Below are positions 46,541 through 57,350 of a stretch of DNA of 64,000 nt, one piece after another; positions within the stretch are counted from its first letter, which is position 1; each line of letters begins with the position of its first letter. The notes under the pieces were generated by a model. That model saw nothing but the letters and a program-made list of their open reading frames with translations. It did not search any database and was not told where the DNA came from. Location: NCBI GenBank assembly GCA_027574665.1, contig CM050672.1, positions 10,276,001-10,340,000 on the forward strand, written 5' to 3'. This DNA is from Rhynochetos jubatus (taxonomy: Eukaryota > Chordata > Aves > Eurypygiformes > Rhynochetidae). A program made the position numbers and the translations under genes.

Positions 46541-47736
46541 GGGGTGGAGCAAGCCAGGCCTCAAACCACGAGAAGCTCCAGCCCAAAATGCAGACAAAAT
46601 CCAGCCCATATCCGGGAGAATATCAAGAGCAGGGGGTGGAGCAAGCCAGGCCTCAAACCTCGAGATTCTCCATCCCAAAAGGCAGCCAAATTGCAGCCCA
46701 CATACGGGAGAATCTCAAGAGCAGGGGGTGGAGAAAGCCAGGCCTCAAACCACGAGAAGCTCCAGCCCTAAATGCAGCCAAAATGCAGCCCACATCCTGG
46801 AGAATCGCAAGAGCAGGGGGTGGAGGAAGCCAGGCCTCAGACAACGAAAAGCTTCAGCCCAAGTATCAGGCAAAATGCAGCCCACATCCGGGAGAATCTC
46901 AAGAGCAGGGGGTGGAGCAAGCCAGGCCTCAAACCACGAGAAGCTCCAGCCCAAAAGGCAGCCAAAATGCAGCCCACATCCAGGAGAATATCAAGAGCAG
47001 AGGGTGGAGCAAGCCAGGCCTCAAACCATGAGAAGCTCCAGCCCTAAAGGCAGCCAAAATCCAGCCCACATCCGGGAGAATCTCAAGAGCAGGGGGTGGA
47101 GCAAGCCAGGCCTCAAACCACGAGAAGCTCCAGCCCAAAATGCAGCCAAAATGCAGCCCACATCCAGGACAATCTCAAGAGCAGGGGGTGGAGCAAGCCA
47201 GGCCTCAAACCACGAGAAGCTCCAGCCCAAAATGCAGCCAAAATGCAGCCCACATCCAGGAGAATATCAAGAGCAGGGGGTGGAGCAAGCCAGGCCTCAA
47301 AACAGAAGAAGCTCCAGCCCAAAAAGCAGCCAAAATGCAGCCCACATCCGGGAGAATCTCAACAGCAGGGGGTGGAGCAAGCCAGGCCTCAAACCACGAG
47401 AAGCTCCAGCCCAAAATGCAGACAAAATCCAGCCCACATCCTGGAGAATATCAATAGAAGGGGGTGGAGCAAGGCAGGCCTCAAACCTCGAGAAGCTCCA
47501 GCCCAAAAGGCAGCCAAAATGCAGCCCACATCCAGGAGAATATCAAGAGCAGGGGGTGGAGCAAGCCAGGCCTCAAACCACGAGAAGCTCCAGCCCAAAA
47601 GTCAGCCAAAATGCAGCCCACATCCGGGAGAATCTCAAGAGCAGGGGGTGGAGCAAGCCAGGCCTCAAACCACGAGAAGCTCCAGCCCAAAATGCAGCCA
47701 AAATCCAGCCCACATCCGGGAGAATCTCAAGAGCAG
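46541..47736 (+). repeat. Tandem 1,196-bp unit M1 (13 monomers)
   Basis: First copy of a 13-monomer duplication. Tags: CCCATATCCGGG, TTCTCCATCCC, CCCAAGTATCAGGC, AAAACAGAAGAAGC, AACAGCAGGGGG and ATCAATAGAAGGGGG. It contains differences private to this copy, such as CCTCAGACAACGAAAAGCTTC near 46,836 and GGTGGAGAAAGCC near 46,730. Confidence 0.82.
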
Positions 47737-48800
47737 GGGGTGGAGCAAGCCAGGCCTCAAACCACGAGAAGCTCCAGCCCAAAATGCAGACAAAATCCAG
47801 CCCATATCCGGGAGAATATCAAGAGCAGGGGGTGGAGCAAGCCTGGCCTCAAACCTCGAGATTCTCCATCCCAAAAGGCAGCCAAATTGCAGCCCACATA
47901 CGGGAGAATCTCAAGAGCAGGGGGTGGAGCAAGCCAGGCCTCAAACCACGAGAAGCTCCAGCCCTAAATGCAGCCAAAATGCAGCCCACATCCTGGAGAA
48001 TCGCAAGAGCAGGGGGTGGAGGAAGCCAGGCCTCAGACCACGAAAAGCTCCAGCCCAAGTATCAGGCAAAATGCAGCCCACATCCGGGAGAATCTCAAGA
48101 GCAGGGGGTGGAGCAAGCCAGGCCTGAAACCACGAGAAGCTCCAGCCCAAAAGGCAGCCAAAATGCAGCCCACATCCAGGAGAATATCAAGAGCAGAGGG
48201 TGGAGCAAGCCAGGCCTCAAACCATGAGAAGCTCCAGCCCTAAAGGCAGCCAAAATCCAGCCCACATCCGGGAGAATCTCAAGAGCAGGGGGTGGAGCAA
48301 GCCAGGCCTCAAACCACGAGAAGCTCCAGCCCAAAATGCAGCCAAAATTCAGCCCACATCCGGGACAATTTCAAGAGCAGGGGGTGGAGCAAGCCAGGCC
48401 TCAAACCACGAGAAGCTCCAGCCCAAAATGCAGCCAAAATGCAGCCCACATCCAGGAGAATATCAAGAGCAGGGGGTGGAGCAAGCCAGGACTCAAAACA
48501 GAAGAAGCTCCAGCCCAAAAAGCAGCCAAAATGCAGCCCACATCCGGGAGAATCTCAACAGCAGGGGGTGTCGCAAGCCAGGCCTCAAACCACGAGAAGC
48601 TCCAGCCCAAAATGCAGACAAAATCCAGCCCACATCCTGGAGAATATCAATAGAAGGGGGTGGAGCAAGGCAGGCCTCAAACCTCGAGAAGCTCCAGCCC
48701 AAAAGGCAGCCAAAATGCAGCCCACATCCAGGAGAATATCAAGAGCAGGGGGTGGAGCAAGCCAGGCCTCAAACCACGAGAAGCTCCAGCCCAAAATGCA
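47737..48800 (+). repeat. Tandem 1,196-bp unit M2
   Basis: Second copy of M1 up to about 48,794, where M1 has AAAAGTCAGCC and this copy has AAAATGCAGCC. Private differences: GGGACAATTTC near 48,362, CCAGGACTC near 48,487 and GGGGGTGTCGCAAGCC near 48,565. Confidence 0.82.
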
Positions 48801-51800
48801 GCCAAAATGCAGCCCACATCCGGGAGAATCTCAAGAGCAGGGGGTGGAGCAAGCCAGGCCTCAAACCACGAGAAGCTCCAGCCCAAAATGCTGACAAAAT
48901 CCAGCCCACATCCGGGAGAATATCAAGAGCAGGGGTTGGAGCAAGGCAGGCCTCAAACCTCGAGAAGCTCCAGCCCTAAAGGCAGCCAAAATGCAACCCA
49001 CATCCTGGAGAATCTCAAGAGCAGGGGGTGGAGCAAGACAGGCCTCAAACCACGAGAAGCTCCAGCCCTAAATGCAGCCAAAATCCAGCCCACATCCGGG
49101 AGAATCTCAAGAGCAGGGTGTGGAGCAAGCCAGGCCTCAAACCACGAGAAGCTCCAGCCCTAAATGCAGCCAAAATGCAGCCCACCTCCGGGAGAATCGC
49201 AAGAGCAGGGTGTGGAGCAAGCCAGGCCTCAAACCACGAGAAGCTCCAGCCCTAAATGCAGCCAAAATGCAGCCCACATCCGCGACAATTTCAAGAGCAG
49301 GGGGTGGAGCAAGCCAGGCCTCAAACCATGAGAAGCTCCAGCCCAAAAGGGAACCAAAATCCAGCCCACATCCGGGAGAACCTCAAGAGCAGGGGGTGGA
49401 GCAAGCCAGGCCTCAAACCATGAGAAGCTCCAGCCCAAAAGGGAACCAAAATCCAGCCCACATCCGGGAGAACCTCAAGAGCAGGGGGTGGAGCAAGCCA
49501 GGCCTCAAACCACGAGAAGCTCCAGCCCAAAAGGCAGCCAAAATGCAGCCCACATCCAGGAGAATATCAAGAGCAGAGGGTGGAGCAAGCCAGGCCTCAA
49601 ACCATGAGAAGCTCCAGCCCAACAGTCAGCCAAAATGCAGCCCACATCCGGGAGAATCTCAAGAGCAGGGGGTGGAGCAAGCCAGGCCTCAAACCACGAG
49701 AAGCTCCAGCCCAAAAGGCAGACAAAATCCAGCCCACATCCAGGAGAATATCAAGAGCAGGGGGTGGAGCAAGCCAGGCCTCAAACCACGAGAAGCTCCA
49801 GCCCAAAAGGCAGCCAAAATGCAGCCCACCTCCGGGAGAATCTCAAGAGCAGGGGGTGGAGCAAGGCAGGCCTCAAACCACGAGAAGCTCCAGCCCAAAA
49901 GGCAGCCAAAATGCAGCCCACATCCAGGAGAATATCAAGAGCAGGGGGTGGAGCAAGCCAGGCCTCAAACCACGAGAAGCTCCAGCCCAAAAGGCAGCCA
50001 AAATGCAGCCCACATCCAGGAGAATATCAAGAGCAGGGGGTGGAGCAAGCCAGGCCTCAAACCACGAGAAGCTCCAGCCCAAAAGGCAGCCAAAATGCAG
50101 CCCACATCCGGGAGAATCTCAAGAGCAGGGGGTGGAGCAAGCCAGGCCTCAAACCACGAGAAGCTCCAGCCCAAAATGCAGACAAAATCCAGCCCACATC
50201 CGGGAGAATATCAAGAGCAGGGCGTGGAGCAAGGCAGGCCTCAAACCTCGAGAAGCTCCAGCCCAAAAGGCAGCCAAAATGCAGCCCACATCTGGGAGAA
50301 TCTCAAGAGCAGGGGGTGGAGCAAGCCAGGCCTCAAACCACGAGAAGCTCCAGCCCAAAATGCAGACAAAATCCAGCCCATATCCGGGAGAATATCAAGA
50401 GCAGGGGGTGGAGCAAGCCAGGCCTCAAACCTCGAGATTCTCCATCCCAAAAGGCAGCCAAATTGCAGCCCACATACGGGAGAATCTCAAGAGCAGGGGG
50501 TGGAGCAAGCCAGGCCTCAAACCACGAGAAGCTCCAGCCCTAAATGCAGCCAAAATGCAGCCCACATCCTGGAGAATCGCAAGAGCAGGGGGTGGAGGAA
50601 GCCAGGCCTCAGACCACGAAAAGCTCCAGCCCAAGTATCAGGCAAAATGCAGCCCACATCCGGGAGAATCTCAAGAGCAGGGGGTGGAGCAAGCCAGGCC
50701 TCAAACCACGAGAAGCTCCAGCCCAAAAGGCAGCCAAAATGCAGCCCACATCCAGGAGAATATCAAGAGCAGAGGGTGGAGCAAGCCAGGCCTCAAACCA
50801 TGAGAAGCTCCAGCCCTAAAGGCAGCCAAAATCCAGCCCACATCCGGGAGAATCTCAAGAGCAGGGGGTGGAGCAAGCCAGGCCTCAAACAACGAGAAGC
50901 TCCAGCCCAAAATGCAGCCAAAATGCAGCCCACATCCAGGAGAATCTCAAGAGCAGGGGGTGGAGCAAGCCAGGCCTCAAACCACGAGAAGCTCCAGCCC
51001 AAAATGCAGCCAAAATGCAGCCCACATCCAGGAGAATATCAAGAGCAGGGTGTGGAGCAAGCCAGGCCTCAAACCACGAGAAGCTCCAGCCCAAAAGGCA
51101 GCCAAAATGCAGCCCACCTCCGGGAGAATCTCAAGAGCAGGGGGTGGAGCAAGGCAGGCCTCAAACCATGAGAAGCTCCAGCCCAAAATGCAGACAAAAT
51201 CCAGCCCACATCCTGGAGAATATCAAGAGAAGGGGGTGGAGCAAGGCAGGCCTCAAACCTCGATAAGCTCCAGCCCAAAATGCAGCCAAAATGCAGCCCA
51301 CATCCGGGAGAATCTCAAGAGCAGGGGGTGGAGCAAGGCAGGCCTCAAACCACGAGAAGCTCCAGCCCAAAAGGCAGCCAAAATGCAGCCCACCTCCGGG
51401 AGAATATCAAGAGCAGGGGGTGGAGCAAGCCAGGCCTCAAACCACGAGAAGCTCCAGCCCAAAAGGCAGCCAAAATGCAGCCCACATCCAGGAGAATATC
51501 AAGAGCAGGGGGTGGAGCAAGCCAGGCCTCAAACCACGAGAAGCTCCAGCCCAAAAGTCAGCCAAAATGCAGCCCACATCCGGGAGAATCTCAAGAGCAG
51601 GGGGTGGAGCAAGCCAGGCCTCAAACCACGAGAAGCTCCAGCCCAAAATGCTGACAAAATCCAGCCCACATCCGGGAGAATATCAAGAGCAGGGGTTGGA
51701 GCAAGGCAGGCCTCAAACCTCGAGAAGCTCCAGCCCAAAAGGCAGCCAAAATGCAGCCCACATGCGGGAGAATCTCAACAGCAGGGGGTGGAGCAAGCCA

Positions 51801-52341
51801 GGCCTCAAACCACGAGAAGCTCCAGCCCAAAATGCAGACAAAATCCAGCCCACATCCTGGAGAATATCAAGAGAAGGGGGTGGAGCAAGGCAGGCCTCAA
51901 ACCTCGAGAAGCTCCAGCCCAAAAGGCAGCCAAAATGCAGCCCACATCCGGGAGAATCTCAAGAGCAGGGGGTGGAGCAAGGCAGGCCTCAAACCACGAG
52001 AAGCTCCAGCCCAAAAGGCAGCCAAAATGCAGCCCACCTCCGGGAGAATCTCAAGAGCAGGGGGTGGAGCAAGCCAGGCCTCAAACCACGAGAAGCTCCA
52101 GCCCAAAAGGCAGCCAAAATGCAGCCCACATCCAGGAGAATCTCAAGAGCAGGGGGTGGAGCAAGCCAGGCCTCAAACCACGAGAAGGTCCAGCCCAAAA
52201 GGCAGCCAAAATGCAGCCCACATCCGGGAGAATCTCAAGAGCAGGGGGTGGAGCAAGCCAGGCCTCAAACCACGAGAAGATCCAGCCCAAAATGCTGACA
52301 AAATCCAGCCCACATCCGGGAGAATATCAAGAGCAGGGGTT
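48801..52341 (+). repeat. Segment N, start of a 4,600-bp (50-monomer) period
   Basis: About 50,425-52,340 recurs at about 55,025-56,940 with an offset near 4,600 bp. Tags: CCATCCCAAAAGG, CCCAAGTATCAGGC (about 50,630), AACAGCAGGGG and AAAATGCTGACAAAATCC. The part at 49,070-49,640 contains two successive monomers with AAAAGGGAACCAAAATCC and GAGAACCTC (about 49,345 and 49,437), a local one-monomer duplication. Confidence 0.75.
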
Positions 52342-53537
52342 GGAGCAAGGCAGGCCTCAAACCTCGAGAAGCTCCAGCCCTAAAGGCAGCCAAAATGCAG
52401 CCCACATCCTGGAGAATCTCAAGAGCAGGGGGTGGAGCAAGCCAGGCCTCAAACCATGAGAAGCTCCAGCCCAATAGGCAGCCAAAATCCAGCCCACATC
52501 CGGGAGAATCTCAAGAGCAGGGGGTGGAGCAAGCCAGGCCTCAAACCACGAGAAGCTCCAGCCCAAAAGGCAGCCAAAATGCAGCCCACATCCAGGAGAA
52601 TCTCAAGAGCAGGGGGTGGAGCAAGCCAGGCCTCAAACCACGAGAAGCTCCAGCCCAAAAGGCAGCCAAAATGCAGCCCACATCCGGGAGAATCTCAAGA
52701 GCAGGGGGTGGAGCAAGCCAGGCCTCAAACCTCGAGAAGTTCCAGCCCAAAAGGCAGCCAAAATGCAGCCCACATCCTGGAGAATCTCAAGAGCAGGGGG
52801 TGGAGCAAGACAGGCCTCAAACCACGAGAAGCTCCAGCCCAAAATGCAGACAAAATGCAGCCCATATCCGGGAGAATCTCAAGAGCAGGGGGTGGAGCAA
52901 GGCAGGCCTCAAACAACGAGAAGCTCCAGCCCAAAATGCAGCCAAAATCCAGCCCATATCCGGGAGAATCTCAAGAGCAGGGGGTGGAGCAAGGCAGGCC
53001 TCAAACCACGAGAAGCTCCAGCCCTAAATGCAGCCAAAATGCAGCCCACCTCCGGGAGAATCGCAAGAGCAGGGTGTGGAGCAAGCCAGGCCTCAAACCA
53101 CGAGAACCTCCAGCCCTAAATGCAGCCAAAATGCAGCCCACATCCGCGACAATTTCAAGAGCAGGGGGTGGAGCAAGCCAGGCCTCAAACCATGAGAAGC
53201 TCCAGCCCAAAAGGGAACCAAAATCCAGCCCACATCCGGGAGAACCTCAAGAGCAGGGGGTGGAGCAAGCCAGGCCTCAAACCACGAGAAGCTCCAGCCC
53301 AAAAGGCAGCCAAAATGCAGCCCACATCCAGGAGAATATCAAGAGCAGAGGGTGGAGCAAGCCAGGCCTCAAACCACGAGAAGGTCCAGCCCAAAAGGCA
53401 GCCAAAATGCAGCCCACATCCGGGAGAATCTCAAGAGCAGGGGGTGGAGCAAGCCAGGCCTCAAACCACGAGAAGCTCCAGCCCAAAAGGCAGCCAAAAT
53501 GCAGCCCACATGCGGGAGAATCTCAAGAGCAGGGGGT
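52342..53537 (+). repeat. Tandem 1,196-bp unit O1 (13 monomers)
   Basis: First copy of a 13-monomer tandem duplication. Tags: CCCAATAGGCAGCC, CTCGAGAAGTTCC, CATCCTGGAGAATC, GCAAGACAGGCC, CCCATATCCGGG, CAAACAACGAG, GAACCTCCAGCCC, CATCCGCGACAATTTC and AAAAGGGAACC. Confidence 0.85.
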
Positions 53538-54573
53538 GGAGCAAGGCAGGCCTCAAACCTCGAGAAGCTCCAGCCCTAAAGTCAGCCAAAATGCAGCCCA
53601 CATCCTGGAGAATCTCAAGAGCAGGGGGTGGAGCAAGCCAGGCCTCAAACCATGAGAAGCTCCAGCCCAATAGGCAGCCAAAATCCAGCCCACATCCGGG
53701 AGAATCTCAAGAGCAGGGGGTGGAGCAAGCCAGGCCTCAAACCACGAGAAGCTCCAGCCCAAAAGGCAGCCAAAATGCAGCCCACATCCAGGAGAATCTC
53801 AAGAGCAGGGGGTGGAGCAAGCCAGGCCTCAAACCACGAGAAGCTCCAGCCCAAAAGGCAGCCAAAATGCAGCCCACATCCGGGAGAATCTCAAGAGCAG
53901 GGGGTGGAGCAAGCCAGGCCTCAAACCTCGAGAAGTTCCAGCCCAAAAGGCAGCCAAAATGCAGCCCACATCCTGGAGAATCTCAAGAGCAGGGGGTGGA
54001 GCAAGACAGGCCTCAAACCACGAGAAGCTCCAGCCCAAAATGCAGACAAAATGCAGCCCATATCCGGGAGAATCTCAAGAGCAGGGGGTGGAGCAAGGCA
54101 GGCCTCAAACAACGAGAAGCTCCAGCCCAAAATGCAGCCAAAATCCAGCCCATATCCGGGAGAATCTCAAGAGCAGGGGGTGGAGCAAGCCAGGCCTCAA
54201 ACCACGAGAAGCTCCAGCCCTAAATGCAGCCAAAATGCAGCCCACATCCGGGAGAATCGCAAGAGCAGGGTGTGGAGCAAGCCAGGCCTCAAACCACGAG
54301 AACCTCCAGCCCTAAATGCAGCCAAAATGCAGCCCACATCCGCGACAATTTCAAGAGCAGGGGGTGGAGCAAGCCAGGCCTCAAACCATGAGAAGCTCCA
54401 GCCCAAAAGGGAACCAAAATCCAGCCCACATCCGGGAGAACCTCAAGAGCAGGGGGTGGAGCAAGCCAGGCCTCAAACCACGAGAAGCTCCAGCCCAAAA
54501 GGCAGCCAAAATGCAGCCCACATCCAGGAGAATATCAAGAGCAGAGGGTGGAGCAAGCCAGGCCTCAAACCAT
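53538..54573 (+). repeat. Tandem 1,196-bp unit O2
   Basis: Second copy of O1, matching to about 54,573. Differences: AAAGTCAGCC near 53,580, GCAAGCCAGG near 54,187 against GCAAGGCAGG near 52,991, and CATCCGGGAG near 54,244 against CCTCCGGGAG near 53,048. A third copy of most of the unit lies at about 56,405-57,320, offset 2,668 bp from this one. Confidence 0.85.
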
Positions 54574-57350
54574 GAGAAGCTCCAGCCCAACAGTCAGCCA
54601 AAATGCAGCCCACATCCGGGAGAATCTCAAGAGCAGGGGGTGGAGCAAGCCAGGCCTCAAACCACGAGAAGCTCCAGCCCAAAAGCCAGCCAAAATGCAG
54701 CCCACATCCTGGAGAATCTCAAGAGCAGGGGGTGGAGCAAGCCAGGCCTCAAACCACAAGAAGCTCCTGCCCAAGAATCAGCCAAAATCCAGCCCACATC
54801 CGGGAGAATCTCAAGAGCAGGGGGTGGAGCAAGCCAGGCCTCAAACCACGAGAAGCTCCAGCCCAAAAGGCAGCCAAAATGCAGCCCACATCCAGGAGAA
54901 TCTCAAGAGCAGGGGGTGGAGCAAGCCAGGCCTCAAACCACGAGAAGCTCCAGCCCAAAAGGCAGCCAAAATGCAGCCCACATCCAGGAGAATATCAAGA
55001 GCAGGGGGTGGAGCAAGCCAGGCCTCAAACCACGAGAAGCTCCAGCCCAAAAGGCAGCCAAAATGCAGCCCACCTCCGGGAGAATCTCAAGAGCAGGGGG
55101 TGGAGCAAGGCAGGCCTCAAACCACGAGAAGCTCCAGCCCTACATGCAGCCAAAATGCAGCCCACATCCTGGAGAATCGCAAGAGCAGGGGGTGGAGGAA
55201 GCCAGGCCTCAGACCACGAAAAGCTCCAGCCCAAGTATCAGGCAAAATGCAGCCCACATCCGGGAGAATGTCAAGAGCAGGGGGTGGAGCAAGCCAGGCC
55301 TCAAACCACGAGAAGCTCCAGCCCAAAAGGCAGCCAAAATGCAGCCCACATCCAGGAGAATATCAAGAGCAGAGGGTGGAGCAAGCCAGGCCTCAAACCA
55401 TGAGAAGCTCCAGCCCTAAAGGCAGCCAAAATCCAGCCCACATCCGGGAGAATCTCAAGAGCGGGGGGTGGAGCAAGCCAGGCCTCAAACCACGAGAAGC
55501 TCCAGCCCAAAATGCAGCCAAAATGCAGCCCACATCCAGGAGAATCTCAAGAGCAGGGGGTGGAGCAAGCCAGGCCTCAAACCACGAGAAGCTCCAGCCC
55601 AAAAGGCAGCCAAAATGCAGCCCACATCCAGGAGAATATCAAGAGCAGGGTGTGGAGCAAGCCAGGCCTCAAACCACGAGAAGCTCCAGCCCAAAAGGCA
55701 GCCAAAATGCAGCCCACATCCGGGAGAATCTCAACAGCAGGGGGTGGAGCAAGCCAGGCCTCAAACCACGAGAAGCTCCAGCCCAAAATGCAGACAAAAT
55801 CCAGCCCACATCCTGGAGAATATCAAGAGAAGGGGGTGGAGCAAGGCAGGCCTCAAACCTCGAGAAGCTCCAGCCCAAAAGGCAGCCAAAATGCAGCCCA
55901 CATCCGGGAGAATCTCAAGAGCAGGGGGTGGAGCAAGGCAGGCCTCAAACCACGAGAAGCTCCAGCCCAAAAGGCAGCAAAAATGCAGCCCACCTCCGGG
56001 AGAATATCAAGAGCAGGGGGTGGAGCAAGCCAGGCCTCAAACCACGAGAAGCTCCAGCCCAAAAGGCAGCCAAAATGCAGCCCACATCCAGGAGAATATC
56101 AAGAGCAGGGGGTGGAGCAAGCCAGGCCTCAAACCACGAGAAGCTCCAGCCCAAAAGTCAGCCAAAATGCAGCCCACATCCGGGAGAATCTCAAGAGCAG
56201 GGGGTGGAGCAAGCCAGGCCTCAAACCACGAGAAGCTCCAGCCCAAAATGCTGACAAAATCCAGCCCACATCCGGGAGAATATCAAGAGCAGGGGTTGGA
56301 GCAAGCCAGGCCTCAAACCTCGAGAAGCTCCAGCCCTAAAGGCAGCCAAAATGCAGCCCACATCCGAGAGAATCTCAAGAGCAGGGGGTGGAGCAAGCCA
56401 GGCCTCAAACCACGAGAAGCTCCAGCCCAAAAGGCAGCCAAAATGCAGCCCACATCCGAGAGAATCTCAAGAGCAGGGGGTGGAGCAAGCCAGGCCTCAA
56501 ACCACGAGAAGCTCCAGCCCAAAAGGCAGCCAAAATGCAGCCCACATCCGGGAGAATCTCAAGAGCAGGGGGTGGAGCAAGCCAGGCCTCAAACCTCGAG
56601 AAGTTCCAGCCCAAAAGGCAGCCAAAATGCAGCCCACATCCTGGAGAATCTCAAGAGCAGGGGGTGGAGCAAGACAGGCCTCAAACCACGAGAAGCTCCA
56701 GCCCAAAATGCAGACAAAATGCAGCCCATATCCGGGAGAATCTCAAGAGCAGGGGGTGGAGCAAGGCAGGCCTCAAACAACGAGAAACTCCAGCCCAAAA
56801 TGCAGCCAAAATCCAGCCCATATCCGGGAGAATCTCAAGAGCAGGGGGTGGAGCAAGCCAGGCCTCAAACCACGAGAAGCTCCAGCCCTAAATGCAGCCA
56901 AAATGCAGCCCACCTCCGGGAGAATCGCAAGAGCAGGGTGTGGAGCAAGCCAGGCCTCAAACCACGAGAACCTCCAGCCCTAAATGCAGCCAAAATGCAG
57001 CCCACATCCGCGACAATTTCAAGAGCAGGGGGTGGAGCAAGCCAGGCCTCAAACCATGAGAAGCTCCAGCCCAAAAGGGAACCAAAATCCAGCCCACATC
57101 CGGGAGAACCTCAAGAGCAGGGGGTGGAGCAAGCCAGGCCTCAAACCACGAGAAGCTCCAGCCCAAAAGGCAGCCAAAATGCAGCCCACATCCAGGAGAA
57201 TATCAAGAGCAGAGGGTGGAGCAAGCCAGGCCTCAAACCATGAGAAGCTCCAGCCCAACAGTCAGCCAAAATGCAGCCCACATCCGGGAGAATCTCAAGA
57301 GCAGGGGGTGGAGCAAGCCAGGCCTCAAACCACGAGAAGCTCCAGCCCAA
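54574..57350 (+). repeat. Segment P: copies of N and O
   Basis: About 55,025-56,350 follows segment N at an offset near 4,600 bp, and about 56,405-57,320 follows unit O2 at 2,668 bp. Private changes include CATCCGAGAGAATC in two successive monomers (about 56,361 and 56,453), AGCTCCTGCCCAAGAATC (about 54,765) and GAGCGGGGGG near 55,460. Confidence 0.78.
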
